In this document: positions 23,335 to 34,510 of the stretch, one piece after another
Layout of the letters: the number at the start of each line of letters is the position of its first letter
Numbering within the stretch: position 1 is the first letter of the stretch
NCBI GenBank assembly: GCA_018350325.1
Contig: JAEVLN010000027.1
Coordinates: 248,001 to 312,000, forward strand
Source: Globodera rostochiensis
Taxonomy: Eukaryota > Nematoda > Chromadorea > Rhabditida > Heteroderidae
DNA: 64,000 bases
Reading direction: 5' to 3'
The notes under the pieces: generated by a model
Told to the model about the DNA's origin: nothing
Seen by the model: the letters and a program-made list of their open reading frames with translations, nothing else
Databases searched by the model: none
Translations under genes and position numbers: made by a program

Positions 23335-23618
23335 TCGGCGCCCAATCGTGCCGCGCCCAATCGTGCCGCGCCCAATCGTGCCGCGCCCAATTGTGCGCGC
23401 CCAGTCGTGCGCGCCCAATCGTGTGAGCGCACCCAGTCGTGCGCGCCCAATCGTGCCGCGCCCAGTCGTGCGCGCCCAATCGTGCCGCGTCCAATTGTGC
23501 GCACCCAGTCGTGCGCGCCCAATCGGGCCGCGCCCAATCGTGCCGCGCCCAATCGTGCGCACCCAGTCGTGCGCGCCCAATCGTGCCGCGCCCAATCGTG
23601 CCGCGCCCAATTGCGGGG
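23335..23618. repeat. 14/15-bp minisatellite (CCAATCGTGCCGCGC)
   Basis: About 19 head-to-tail units alternate between CCAATCGTGCCGCGC and CCAGTCGTGCGCGC variants. Stop-free frames on both strands come from the unit composition and are not taken as genes. Confidence 0.9.
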
Positions 23619-23962
23619 TACCGCCCCCCCCCCCTCTGCCGCTGGCAAAATGAATGTTTGAATCTTTTTTTGTGTACAGAAAATGTCAATGAAAAGGCTA
23701 CGGATCATCATCACCAGCGGCAGCAGAGATTTCATCATTTAAAAGGTGGCGGCGCATTTTCCATTTTTCCATTCATTTAAATGTTTATAAATAATGAATA
23801 TGAAAACAAAGCTCTTCATAAGAATAGGCCTATTAATGTATATAAAGTGTTCCAAATTGTTCAAATTCTTTGTTTTGTCCTTATTTTTGAGGGTTTCATA
23901 GTATTGTTAAGCCAAAACAAAACAATTAGAGTATTTTCCGTTCCCGGCTAAATTTCCATGGA

Positions 23963-24316
23963 ATTTCGGTATCATGTGGTTCCGACAGTAGTTGATTTCG
24001 AAATAAGTGATTTCGACAGTGCCACTGTTAAAAATTCTGTAACTTTCTAAGAAGTCTAAAATTCGTATTTTTAGGCATTTCGACCCACGTAATGATATAA
24101 AATCCCTGAAAAAAAAGTTAAAAATTCGAACAATTCAAAAAATTTGTAATTTTCGAGGCAAGCCTAAAAATGCATTTTTTTTTAGCAAAACGGATAACGT
24201 ACAGGTCTGAAAAGCATTTAGAAGTTGAAATTTCGAAATGTCTAAGAAGTTCGAAACATTTATTTGGGATTCACTGTCGAAATCAACTACTGTCGGAACC
24301 ACCTGATGCGGAAATT
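23963..24316. mobile_element. Short element with about 45-bp terminal inverted repeats
   Basis: The outer arms share GGTTCCGACAGTAGTTGATT and its complement (23,976 onward; 24,284-24,303), and similarity extends outward to ATTTCSGYATCAKGTGG. The inner repeat TTTCGACAGTG is also inverted. There is no ORF of note. A target duplication is not clear. Confidence 0.65.
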
Positions 24317-24376
24317 TCAACTAATTCATACTCCTAATTTATAAGACATACCAAACATCAAATTCTTTAACAAAAA

Positions 24377-24785
24377 ATGATGACAAGTTCACCCAACACC
24401 ACCGACAGCCACCTGACAACAGCAAACAAAAGCAAGAAAATAGGGAACCGAACATTTTATGCGGAGCGTCCAGCAGAAAAAACAATTTCCATTGGACTGC
24501 ATTTTTTAAGGATTCTTAGACAACAAAATTCGCGCTGTGGACACCAGAAAAATGCCCGAAAAAGTTGGAGGTGATAGATGAAGAAGAGGTGCCGATGTAT
24601 GGACAATTGGCAGCAGTGAGTTTTGTTTTTGATTGAGGAATTAACGATTTTTAGACTATCGGGCCAATATTTAATTTTTCCATTTCAATTTAAAATATTT
24701 TGTAAACAATTTTCAAGGAATTTCGAGACAAAATTGCCAGGATTGAGAATTCAGTTGCCTGGTTACAACACGGCCAAGTGAAATG
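24377..24785 (+). CDS. Possible small gene of unknown function
   Basis: A first ORF starts at 24377. In another frame 24,541-24,616 reads TPEKCPKKLEVIDEEEVPMYGQLAA and ends in a good donor (GCA|GTGAGT). A later segment (24,719-24,785, after TTTTCAAG) reads EFRDKIARIENSVAWLQHG. The pieces look coding but I cannot fix the first splice. No family recognised. Confidence 0.3.
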
Positions 24786-24789
24786 CGGT

Positions 24790-25687
24790 AGGGCATTGAT
24801 TTTGTTTTGGATCCGGGCAGTTTGGCGCCGTGCTTACTTCTGTTGGGGCCTGCTTTCAGGGCCTAAGCCTAAGCTAGCTTAGGCTTAGGCATAGGCCTGA
24901 GCCTCATTTAGACTTTTATAAATAAAAAGTGCACAACAGCGCCAACATGTCCAAAGCCAAAATGGCCGCGCCAAACTGCCCCCAACCGTTTTGTTTGCTT
25001 TCTCTCCCCATAAAAACAATATAAAGAGAGGAGTGCCTTCAAGATGGCACTGAGTTTTTAGGATTCCGGCACGATTTTGTAGTCGTCAAAATTTACTTTT
25101 TCTTTAAGTTTGCTTTGAACATTTTTCTCTGCTACGAGAAAAGATCGATGCGTTGGTAAGCAGAAAGTTAAACAAAAGTAACATCGTGCAAAGATTGAAT
25201 TCTCTGAAAAATATTTGATTAATAACATTTATGCATAATTAGGGTAGGCCGGATCGGCATTTTTGGGAAAAACCGGGGACCGGAATTGAGAAAATTAAAA
25301 AACCTGGATTTTAGAAGGAGGAAAATTAATTGAATCCCGGTCAAAAAACCGGGACTAATGGTCAAAAACAAAGCAAAATCCCGGCTTTCACGGAATCCTT
25401 CCGAATTTTTCGTGGTCCCGGGAACCGGTTCCTGGAACCGGGACATCATTAGTTGGGGCCAAAATTGATATCTATGCAAAAACAAAATTATTTTGTGAAA
25501 ATACACAATGAAAGTTTAATTAAAGGAAATGAATCAACTGAAGGGCGCACTGATTGCAAAACTAGAGAGTATCAGAAACAACACCAACTGAACATCGACG
25601 TGTTGACAGAAGCACAAAAGGGAAAGAAAGGAAAGTAAGTCAAATAAATAAATAGTTGAGCTTCAGAATGCTTTGAAAGCTTTTACT
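24790..25687. repeat. Repeat-rich intergenic DNA
   Basis: 24,855-24,905 has CCTAAGCCTAAGCTAGCTTAGGCTTAGGC-like self-complementary DNA (described by motif CCTAAGC/GCTTAGG). 25,250-25,445 has repeated CCGGGAC/GGTTCCGG motifs. Both look like truncated non-autonomous transposons. No gene supported. Confidence 0.5.
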
Positions 25688-25695
25688 ATATAAAA

Positions 25696-25851
25696 TAGAG
25701 ACAGGCGGGAACGGGATTCCCGCGGGAAAAGTGCGGGAATCCCCGTCCGTTCCCGCACTTTTTTGCCGAGCGGGATTTTTTGCGGGAACGGGAAAAACGC
25801 GGGAATCCCGCGCAGAATTCCCGTCCCGCATTTTGATTTTACCGTTCTCTA
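25696..25851. mobile_element. 156-bp hAT-like element of CCCGC palindromes
   Basis: It begins TAGAGACAGG and ends CCGTTCTCTA, flanked by ATATAAAA (25,688-25,695) and ATATAAAC (25,852-25,859), a 7/8 match. The interior is a string of GCGGGAACGGGA and its complement. Confidence 0.7.
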
Positions 25852-25871
25852 ATATAAACTATTGTATTCAG

Positions 25872-26116
25872 CTTTTTAATTGGACTTGCGAATAAATAAA
25901 CGCCATTAGGCACACCGGTTGGATTGTACAAAGGCACTTAGGCATACGGAAGCGGTGGCAATTTTTGGGGTCACGCGGTTGGGGGATGTTTCTACGGCAT
26001 GAATGGACGTCCTTGCATCGGTGGAAAGCCAAAATTAGAAGAAGGCGACGTCGTCGGCTGCGGCATCAATTTGGCAACTCGCCAAATTATTTACACAAAG
26101 AATGGACAGCGTTTGG
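25872..26116 (+). pseudogene. SPRY-domain pseudogene exon
   Basis: After an acceptor (ATTCAG) the plus strand matches the large SPRY exon of the 15.2-16.9 kb gene: [20 protein letters not shown], then [20 protein letters not shown], with the same donor position (TTGG|GTGA). Two in-frame stops (TAA in GLANK*TPLG, TAG in YKGT*AYG) disable it. Opposite strand to the intact gene and 9 kb away: an old dispersed paralogue. Confidence 0.8.
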
Positions 26117-26404
26117 GTGAAAAAGAATAAAAATTAAAGGGAAATTTTTGTTTTTAAAAAATACGTTAAATTGTAATTGTTGTTTTTTGCTTAACTAGGT
26201 AACTAATTTATTTTTTGTTTTTGCAGACACTAATGCACCCCATTTAGGAAATTGCCAATTGAACTGAATTTTTATGCCAAATTTTAAAAAGGCAATTATT
26301 TTGATTTTTTATCTGCGATTTTTGACGCTACCAAAAGCCATTGATTTTTTCGTTCATTTCACCCCCCCCCCCTCCCTCTTCAAACGGATCCAAAAACTAT
26401 TAAA

Positions 26405-26672
26405 AATCTTGCCACAGAACAGGAACAGTTTGAACTGCTAATTTTCTGGAACCGCAATCTCCCAAAACTCAATTTTAATAGGGATAAAGCTAAAATTTCC
26501 GAAATAATTTGTAATACGCTAAAAATTGGTACCGAAAACCGACAATGTACTGACAATTTTTTTCGGTATTGGTAATTTTTCGGTACTTTACCGAAAAGTA
26601 CCGACCGAAACTTTTTGGAATTTTTCGGTACTTTACCGAAAAGTACCTACCGAACCTTTTGGCCGATCACTA
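26405..26672. mobile_element. Truncated 3' copy of the 9.8-kb hAT-like element
   Basis: It aligns with 10,735-11,053: CTTGCCACAGARCAGGAACAG, ACCGCAATCTCCCAA, then the TCGGTACTTTACCGAAAAGT array and the end GGCCGATCACTA (compare GGCCGGTCTCTA). The 5' part is missing. Confidence 0.75.
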
Positions 26673-26995
26673 CTTCAGAAACGGCGCCAATTTCTTTAAA
26701 TTCAAAAATATCCATTTGTCAACTAAAGACGGGCAAATTCCAATAAATCCAAAATTAATAAAGTTTCCAAATTAAAACTGCATCTGATCTTTTTCTATGC
26801 GATATTAAAGTTAAAATTAATTTGTTTTAATCAAAACCTTTTGATTCATCAGCGAATAGAATCATTTGGAACTAAACCAAATTATTTCACCAATAAATAT
26901 AAAAAACAATGTCTGATTCCCGGGTGATTGGAATTTTATTTGATTTTGATTTATTCTTAATATTGCTCGTCTCTGCTCTGGTAATGCTGACAAAA

Positions 26996-27250
26996 AAATT
27001 ATTTTTTATGCCATTAAGGTTAATCGAGGAAGGAGCCTTACAAAAATGACTAATCGCTCATGGCATTTCGCTATTTTAGCCTGATCACGGTCCAAATTGG
27101 TGGCTTCGTACCACAAAGCTGACAAATGATTTTTTGAATGCCGTGAGGTTAAATGGGAAGGAACCTTATAAAAAATGACTAATTGCTCATGCCATTCGCT
27201 ATTTTAGTGTGAGCGCGGACCAAATTTATTTTCCGTATTTTTTTTGGCTA
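26996..27250. repeat. Tandem duplication of about 129 bp
   Basis: Two units (about 26,996-27,125 and 27,126-27,250) share GGTTAAWYGRGGAAGGARCCTTA, AAAAATGACTAATYGCTCAT and TTCGCTATTTTAG. Nothing codes here. The stretch from 27,251 to 28,313 holds two degenerate GC-hairpin copies (27,409; 27,910) and no gene. Confidence 0.7.
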
Positions 27251-28313
27251 TTCCGTAATTACGTATTTTGTATTTGCTGAAATCCGCAACTCTGCATCTT
27301 TCACACATTGTAAATTGTCCCATCGCCGCCAAGAATTTTTGACTCAATTGTTAAAAGATTTGCAACCAGCATTTTAAAAATAAGCTTTTTTAGGAATGGG
27401 AGAGGTATGGCGGTGCCGACAGGCCCGCCGGAAATTTTTTACAAAAATGGCAATTTTGGCTACGCATCTCCGGGCTTCTTTCCAGTGGTTTTTGTCAAAA
27501 TTTAGTGTAGTCACTGACTGATAACTTATTTTTGGGGACAGGAACATAGACCAATAAGCCAACAACAACAATTGTCACACACATGATAAATTCTTAGGCG
27601 CCTCAAACATTTGAGACAATTTCTCTTTCGACAAAAATTTCGAAGAATTCGAAAGAAAAAACTCGAAATTATCGTAAGGTTTCGACCCACCGCTGTAAAT
27701 TACCGCACTCCTCATTGGAGGCTTAGATGGCCTTAAAACCCTAAACCGGAGGCACAACAGTATTTTTTGGCTATTCCGTACAGGGCGGCTAACCACCTTT
27801 GAGAAAAAATGGCAAACGGCTTCTAAGAAATGGCATTGTAATGGCAATTTTTATTAACGAATTTCAACAAGACAATTTTTTTTTGCCATTCTTTTTCAGA
27901 GGAGGCGGTTGGCGGTGCCGATAGACGCCGCCGAGAAATTTTTGAATTTTTACTCTATTTGTTAGAGATTTGCAACCAAAAGTTCAAATTGTATGAAACA
28001 CAATTTTCGGAAAGTTTTGAATTTCTCCATCCAAGAAATGGCAAAATTATGGCAAGTGTGGGAAATGGCAAATAGCAAATTTTCATCCGTATTCAATTTT
28101 TTTTTGGCTAAGATTTTTTACCGAATAATAGATATTGTAAAAAAAAATTTTGAAAATTGCTCCATAGCGTCATTATTTTATATTATTTTAGTCATTTCTC
28201 TGCAACAACATTTGACTAACTGTATGAAAAACGGTTGGTTAATGAAAAAGTTATTATTTGTCGATAATTTGATTCATTATTACATTTATTAAATTTAAGG
28301 AATCCTAAACTTT

Positions 28314-28439
28314 AGTTTTGGACAAAGGCCCATAGATAATCCAGAAGCAATTGCGCAACAACTCCTCCAAGCTGAAATAGGCTTTGAAAGAGCGGCGAGA
28401 CAGTTCCGCCAATTTAGGCAATGCTTGCGTGTGCAATGA
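28314..28439 (+). CDS. Possible terminal exon, unknown gene
   Basis: After an AG (TTTAG|TTTTGG) one frame reads GQRPIDNPEAIAQQLLQAEI then GFERAARQFRQFRQCLRVQ and stops, a helical, charged sequence unlike the surrounding AT-rich DNA. No partner exon identified. Confidence 0.25.
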   Translation, partial: SFGQRPIDNPEAIAQQLLQAEIGFERAARQFRQFRQCLRVQ

Positions 28440-29189
28440 AAGCTCCTTGCTTATTCAAGAAGTAAGTTTCGTTGGCATTCTGTAATTCCGTGTTTTAAAT
28501 CTGCCAGATTTGGACCTAGCTGATATTTTACCATGTAAAGTATTTTTACACATCGATTTGTGCTTATGAACCCGGTTTTGGAGCCTACATAGCATTTTTT
28601 TCTCACTTATTTAGATGTCTATTTTGAGATATTTCAGGCTTAAAAGTAACATCCTTGCAAATTACTCTAAATCTGAAGTCAAACATTCAAAAATTACGGA
28701 ATTTTCACTGTATTCTTCTAAATTAGAACGGGCCCTTGAAAAACCCGTACGGGCCCTTGCCGCGGCGCGGTGCTGGTTGTAGAGGCACTGGAATGGTCCC
28801 GTTTTTTCTTAATCAAAATTCATACGATGCATTTTAAAACCTAGATATGAGTGCCGCCATTTGAGTGTTGCAGGTCAAAAATGGACGCTTGAGTGCCTTG
28901 AATTTGATCATTTTATGTAGTCATAAAAAACTTGTACTTGATATCAATATATTGATAGATTTTAAATTCTATTTGCAGATAAAATCGAATGATAGCCTTT
29001 TTTCGGTGAATGATCATTTAAAAAAAATTAAACATTTACCTCAATTATATATTTTTCTATCAAACCTTTTTTTATTAGAAACCGTCTAAATTTAACAACA
29101 AAAACAACTCAAAGAAATCCCGTCAAAATAAATAAATGTTTGTTTAACAACCGGGACTTTTCAAAAGGAAAATTTTTCTTTTATCAAAT

Positions 29190-29857
29190 ACTAAAAACCT
29201 CCGTCCCCAAAATTTTAAACAAATTTTTAAAACTATGGAATTAAAAATGAAGCACCAAAATTGAAAGCTAAAACTCTTGATTCCTTCCCTCCTCTTTAAT
29301 TTGTAAAAAAATCGTCTACGCATGAAACGATCACAAAAACCTTCAAAAGCACAAAAAAAAAAGCTCCAAATACGCACTATTTTTAAGGTAAAATTCAATA
29401 AATTTTATTCATTTAGCGATTCGCAGTCGCCCACCAAAAAAAAAATGCTATTTTATCAAAAAGTGTTAAGAAAATTGGTTTAAAATTGCTTCCAAAAATC
29501 AAACATTGCGGGGACGGGGTGCCAATCTTAAATTAAACAATTTTAACCCAAAGATAACATTGTCCTTTTTTTTTAAATGTATTGAATAATTCAACCCATT
29601 AAATTAATATGCGCAAATATAACCGTTCATTTCAAAGCAATAAATCTTTATTTTTTACGAGCTTTCAATTTAATTTCCTTTCGTTAAAATATTTAAAAAA
29701 GCCATTAAATTCTATGAACAAATCATTAAATTCATTCAAAAAAAAAATATTTATTTATTTTAATTTAAAATTAAATCGCATGGGCCCAACCCTATGAAAA
29801 AAGGCAATCCGCAATAATTTCACGCATTAAAATTAAGAAAAAAATTGTTGCACGATT
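29190..29857. repeat. Upstream part of duplicated small-peptide segment
   Basis: This DNA is also present at about 52,595-53,174 (shared CCAAAATTTTAAACAAATTT, GATTCGCAGTCG, CATTGCGGGGACGGGGTGCC). The copies differ by small indels, so the duplication is older than the 8.6-kb one. It may include the peptide gene promoter. Confidence 0.7.
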
Positions 29858-30058
29858 ATGAAGCTCCTAAAAATCCAAATTTTATTATTATTTTTCCTCT
29901 CCATTAATTTCCATCACCAAAATGTGACGGCAAAACCAACAAAAATGCCAATGCCAACAACGCCAAAGCCGCCGCACCATCCGCGCGGGGAGAAAATTGT
30001 TCAAATGTTGAATGGCGTAAACACGCGTTGTGCGCTCTACGGACAGTGCGGACGATAA
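29858..30058 (+). CDS. Small secreted peptide precursor, copy 1 (66 aa)
   Basis: The 66-residue ORF starts with a strong signal peptide (KLLKIQILLLFFLSI). A proline/lysine-rich linker follows (KPTKMPMPTTPKPPHHPRGE), then a short helix (KIVQMLNGVN), and it ends TRCALYGQCGR. Copies 2 and 3 keep the same stop position with different stop codons (TAA here, TGA there), and the changes between copies are mild. The C-terminus could be processed at basic residues and Gly-Arg to a disulfide-closed, amidated peptide, or it could resemble the C-x-x-Y-G-x-C-G start of NPC1-type sterol-binding domains as a lone first exon. No homologue recognised with certainty. A secreted effector or neuropeptide-like role is inferred. 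Confidence 0.6.
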   Translation: MKLLKIQILLLFFLSINFHHQNVTAKPTKMPMPTTPKPPHHPRGEKIVQMLNGVNTRCALYGQCGR

Positions 30059-30299
30059 AATTGCATTTATTATAAATTAATTTTTTACATATTTTTGTGC
30101 AAAAAATGCATTATACCGATAAAACCACCAGTTCCACACGACTTTTGATTTATTGAGCTATTTTTGGGGTTTTTGAAAATTCTTTTCTGAAAACGATTAA
30201 TAAATGGTACGAAGCCCCGGGTTCCGAACGATCCGCGACCTCTGGGAAAATTTGTACCCAATAAAGGTTTCTTTGATGGAAATTGGTCTAAAAATTTTT

Positions 30300-31148
30300 A
30301 AGGGGATATCAATATTTTCGTTGATTTTTGTTTTCTAATAGACTATTTCAGTTGTCCACCCCACGCCCCTCTGAAATTTTTAATTATTTTAAAGAGTAAT
30401 TTGGTCGAGAAATACAAATCCTACATTCATTTTGTCTCTCAAAAAATTTTGGAGTAATTGAGGTCAGAAGAATGAAAGACCATAAAGAATGTCGATGTTT
30501 AATGAACACGGATTCAAATTTCGAAGCAAAAATTTCAAGGATTGCAACTTAAGAGTAAAAGTTTTGAATGGGATGGGCGGGATTGGCCCCTTTTGAACTG
30601 GGACGGGTCGAGAACCGAGACTCTCGACATCCCTAATTTACATACTCTGTGCCAATTGGACGGATTGTGTCGGACAAACCGGGCAGTAAATTACATCGTT
30701 TTGCGTGCGGCCATTTTTTTGGTCCTTTTTTTGAATTTAATGTTTCCATAATTTTTAATCATTTATTCTTCTATTTACCGACCATAGCATCTTTTTGTCA
30801 AGACGTGGTTTAAGAACAGAATAATATTAAACAACGATTAAATTCAGATTAATCTTTCTATTCAAATCAATCCGTATACTCCTTGATTCAATTTAATCGG
30901 AAAAAATAATAATAATTAAAATCTAATTTTACGTCAAAAATATAAAATAATTGAAAAGTCATTATTCTCCAATTCTTTTCATTCAATTCCCTTTTTACCA
31001 ATTAATAAAAAATGCTTTTTTGACTGACACATAAACCCTTTTCAAAAGGGAATTTTCTTTCCCCCCGTAGTGTCTCCTCTCGTAAATGGTTTGAGTATAA
31101 ATAGGCAATAATTAAAATTGGAAATTATATTTAAATATTATTCCCAAA
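30300..31148. repeat. Right arm of the large inverted repeat, proximal part
   Basis: Reverse complement of 22,402-23,284 with few differences and small indels. It lies 7 kb from the left arm. The rest of the right arm is displaced to 32,036-32,226 by 887 bp of other sequence. Confidence 0.85.
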
Positions 31149-31374
31149 AATGTTTTTTCCGATTTTACTCTTTAATGTTTTGCTTATTCTCTCGGAAGGC
31201 GCTCTATGGCAACAAAAGGAGGTATCATTTCTAGAGGGTGCTAGATCGTTTCGCAAAATCCGCCATCTCCGCGCCCCGCCCCCAAAGTGATCAGACGACC
31301 CCTGGAGGGTTAAAGGGGGGTTAACCCTTCAAACTTTTCGGATCAGCTTCTTTTTTTAAAAAGACACAGCTCCG

Positions 31375-31514
31375 GCAGCTCAATCTTTTCCCCAGCGACA
31401 ACATTTTGTTACATTTGCGCTGCCAGGGATTGAGTTTTGATCAGTCCACTTTTTGGTTTTATGCCGCTGTGTAGACTGGCAGTGATGTTGTCGCTGGGGA
31501 AAAGATTGAGCTGC
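31375..31514 (+). other. Long hairpin with a 30-bp perfect stem
   Basis: 31,375-31,404 (GCAGCTCAATCTTTTCCCCA...) is exactly complementary to 31,485-31,514, with an 80-base loop whose own ends (GCTGCCAG/CTGGCAG) also pair. It could be a foldback transposon or a small-RNA precursor; no other copy was noticed. Confidence 0.7.
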
Positions 31515-31763
31515 TGGAGTGTCTTCAATGTTTTGGGGTGTATTTTTTCAAATTTTTTGGTCAAAATGCCGGAATATGCTCAAAACCCCAAAAAATGTTT
31601 TTTTTTGCCGAAAACCCCCGAAATATGTTAAAATATGTAATTTCAACCTTGTCCGCAAAAGCTCAAACCAACGCAAAATTTGTTTATTGTCATAATTTGT
31701 GTGTTTAATGTTGCCTTTAATTAGAAGCTGACCAAATGCCATGACGGCCGGGAAGGAATTCAA

Positions 31764-32147
31764 ATGGAGCAAGCAAAGCGTGATATATTGGAATATAACC
31801 CGTTCGAGTTGATTATAATCGCCATACTTGTAGAAGAATGGGCGATGAAATGTCCCGACGAAATTATGCCAATTATTGAATATGTAAGCGCATTTAAAAT
31901 AATTAAAATCATTTAAATAAACAAAATTCAGTGTGATGTCGGCAATGGCAAGATATTCACAGTGGACGAATTGCATTGTGTTTTGAATGGATTACTCGCC
32001 TTCATCGACGCGGACGCGGACAAATGCATTGAGACCAAAGAGACGCGCGATTTTCAGGCAAAGTGTGGAATACAATCGAAGCCGGCAAATATAGGGGGCC
32101 AATTTGGGCTAATGTTTGCAAAGAGCGCGTTTTCAAATGATCACTGA
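31764..32147 (+). CDS. EF-hand protein fragment (two calcium-binding loops)
   Basis: Exon 31764-31883 (40 codons, ends TAT|GTAAGC) joins in phase to an exon opening at 31932 after TTCAG. The second exon encodes two EF-hand-like loops. The first is degenerate (DVGNGKIFTVDEL) and the second has the canonical acidic spacing (DADADKCIETKE, with D1, D3, D5, I8 and E12), separated as in a paired EF-hand domain. Upstream exons are not seen. The ORF tail after about 32,036 runs into inverted-repeat sequence, so the gene is probably truncated or chimeric. Confidence 0.5.
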
Positions 32148-32226
32148 TCAGTGAGAGTGAATCAATCAATCGCTTAATGATGGGACGACACACCGAACTA
32201 ATTACAAACATTATTAAAGATGTTGT
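32036..32226. repeat. Right arm of the large inverted repeat, distal part
   Basis: Reverse complement of 22,207-22,396 (shared TGTGGAATACAATCGAAG, TCGCTTAATGATGGGACGAC). Separated from the proximal arm by 31,149-32,035, which holds the hairpin and EF-hand exons. Confidence 0.8.
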
Positions 32227-33330
32227 TTGAATAAAGGCATTAAACGGAAGGTCGAGACCGAGACTTGATCCCGAGACTAAAAAAACAAGTCGAGACCGAA
32301 ATTATGCGAGTCGGCGAATTTTTGTTCAGGATTTTTTAATTATGGTTTTTAGACTTATTTTATTAACGATAGACTAAAATGTTCACAAAATTTCCCGGCG
32401 GGCTTGTCGCTTTTAAATTTCCTTTTTCTGGGAGCAAATAAACATTTAAATTTATAATAAAATGAGATTAATTCATAAAAGTGGTCCCTTCCCTCTTTTT
32501 CAGGTCAACATTGCCCAAGTTAGCGTCCTTCAAATATTTATAAGATAATTCCAACTTTTAGTCTATAAATAATTCAAACGGTTTTTACTTTAGGTCAATT
32601 CAAACTGCCATAATTAAAAATTATAGAATTTTGTTATTCTTTAATTTGGAAACTTTCTAAAATCTATTTTATTAATTAGAATATTCTACAATAATAAAAT
32701 GCTTTTCTTTTATTTTATTGGAATAATTCTCACAATTTTGCCGTTTCAATTTGCTGTAAATTATTCAATCATTTTGACACTTTTTTTCAACATTTTGCCA
32801 ATCTACAGCATTGGCAGAACAAACAGCAACAAGAAAGTGGAAATGACCAATGTTCTTTATCCAGTAACAAAAATTCTAATCATTCTAAAATTCTAATTTT
32901 TAGCAAAAGCGCTAAAATGCATTCAGAGCAACGGTAATTGAAAAATTTTTAATGGCGGAGCCTATCGGATATTTTGCTCATTTTGGGCATCAATACTCAC
33001 AATTTTGGGTCAACATTTGCTGGGAGCAAATAAAACATTTAATTTATGAAAAAAGATGAATGTCCATCCCCACTTTTTTGGGTGAACAGAACATTTGCCC
33101 AAGCAAAGAGTCCATTTAAATTTATAGATAATCCCACCACTAACTTCAAGTCTATAAATATGTGCATAAGTTCAATCAAAACGCTTAAATATTTATTTGT
33201 TTAAAATCTTTTGTCATTTTGGTGACTAAAATTTAAAAGAAAAGCTCGCGGTTAAGCCTAAAACCCAGTGTTTTGTGTGGGATTTCCATATCTCGCAGTT
33301 TAGAGAGACAATTAATTGAAAAAACATATT
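32227..33330. other. Intergenic, AT-rich
   Basis: It contains a short block of GTCGAGACCGAGACT motifs (32,249-32,310), and two related AT-rich stretches sharing GGGAGCAAATAAACATTTAA (32,420s; 33,015s). No gene is supported; a hydrophobic ORF near 32,699 has no splice or domain support. Confidence 0.5.
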
Positions 33331-34510
33331 TTAGGGTATTGTCCCCGAGAGGCAAAGCTCCTTTCAATTCTGTTGATGCTGTAACCTTCCAAAGCTGGGT
33401 TCCTTCCATTTCTAAACACTTTAAAAAATTTTGAAATTTGAAAAAAATTGCGTACGAAAAATGTAATAAACCCCCAAAATGCACCCCCTACGACTTTTTT
33501 TTGCTTGCCCCCCCCCGAAAATTTTTCTGGCTACGGCCCTGCCAGTGGCTCTATTTAAGCCTATTTTTCTTTTGAGGCGGGGTGGGAGAGGGGGGGGGGG
33601 GGGTCAGCGGCATTTACGACCCCCGGTTTTCGGTTTTGGGCCAAATAAGCCGGTTTTCGGTTCGGTTAACCGACGGCCAACAACCCTATTAAGAAATATT
33701 CAAAAAATTCAATTTTTTTTTTGAGGATTCTGCTTACTTTGGCGGGAGGGGTGGGTGGGTCCGCGGTGCCGATCGGCGCCGCCGAAAAAATTTTGAACTC
33801 AATTTGTTAAGAGATTCGCAACCAAATTTTAAAAATGTGGTAATTTTTTTTGAAGCTTTTTAGGAAGAGGAATGGTCCGACGGCGCCGGCGGGAAAAAAA
33901 ATGAAAGTTGTAGTAATTCGGTTAGGAAAATGTGCCTAAAATTTGCAAAAAAAAAAGCATTTTATTTCGTTTTATGAGAAATTATTTTTGTTTTCCGAGT
34001 AAGAATCAGGAAAAAGAGTAATTGTAAAAAGAACAAATGGATTTTACTCGGGGATTAGAACTCCGATAACTATACGACACAGAATTGAACCACGGAGCCA
34101 TATGAACATTGATTTAAAAAGCTGTGCAAAAGATATTGAATTAAGGATTTCTAAATTTGATTTATCATTATGTTTTTCAAATCTTTAAAGCTTTAAATTC
34201 TAGACAAATTCTCACCAAAAATGGCATCTTTAGGGGTGTAAAAAAGTCTCGATTTTCGAGACCAAGTACTCGAGACCGAGACCCAAAAAACCCGACTTTT
34301 CTCGAGTCGATACCGAGACTCTCGTGCATCACTAGTTGGGACCAGCAGTTTGGATGGATTGGAAAGGCGCGACGCGGACTGTCTCAAGACGTTCTTCGGC
34401 ATGGTCGGAGTAACGGTGGATGATTTTACCGGCCGCCTCAGCCCTCACGCTGCAAGGAGCTTTTGCTGGAGGGGATGCCCGCGAGTGCATTCGCCCGAGG
34501 CGAGTCTTCC
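33331..34510 (+). pseudogene. SecA-like gene relics, copy in duplication unit 1
   Basis: 33,331-33,400 matches the acceptor and first part of the Walker A exon of the 5.7-8.4 kb gene (TATTTTAG|GGTATTGTCCCCGAGA, then SILLML and a stop). 34,345-34,450 encodes ERRDADCLKTFFGMVGVTVD, parallel to ARRDAESLKTFYGMFGLTVD, and 34,470-34,510 parallels the upstream exon at 8.65 kb. Order and spacing do not form a gene and the ATP loop is lost. The duplication boundary (33,917) cuts through this relic. Confidence 0.75.
34045..34106 (-). tRNA. tRNA-like pseudogene, unit 1
   Basis: On the minus strand an A box (TGGCTCCGTGG, 34,090-34,100) and a B box (GGAGTTCTAATCCC, 34,051-34,064) have tRNA spacing. Arms do not all pair. 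A probable SINE head or tRNA relic. Confidence 0.45.

Noticed and set aside
23185..23780. Long ORFs on both strands over the 23.3-23.6 kb minisatellite
   Set aside because: The repeat unit is stop-free in several frames, so open frames on both strands are expected; the products are pure repeats without signal or domain.
34157..34423. 88-residue ORF repeated in both duplication units
   Set aside because: It crosses a block of GAGACCGAGACTCTCG repeats and the SecA relic in the wrong frame for most of its length.
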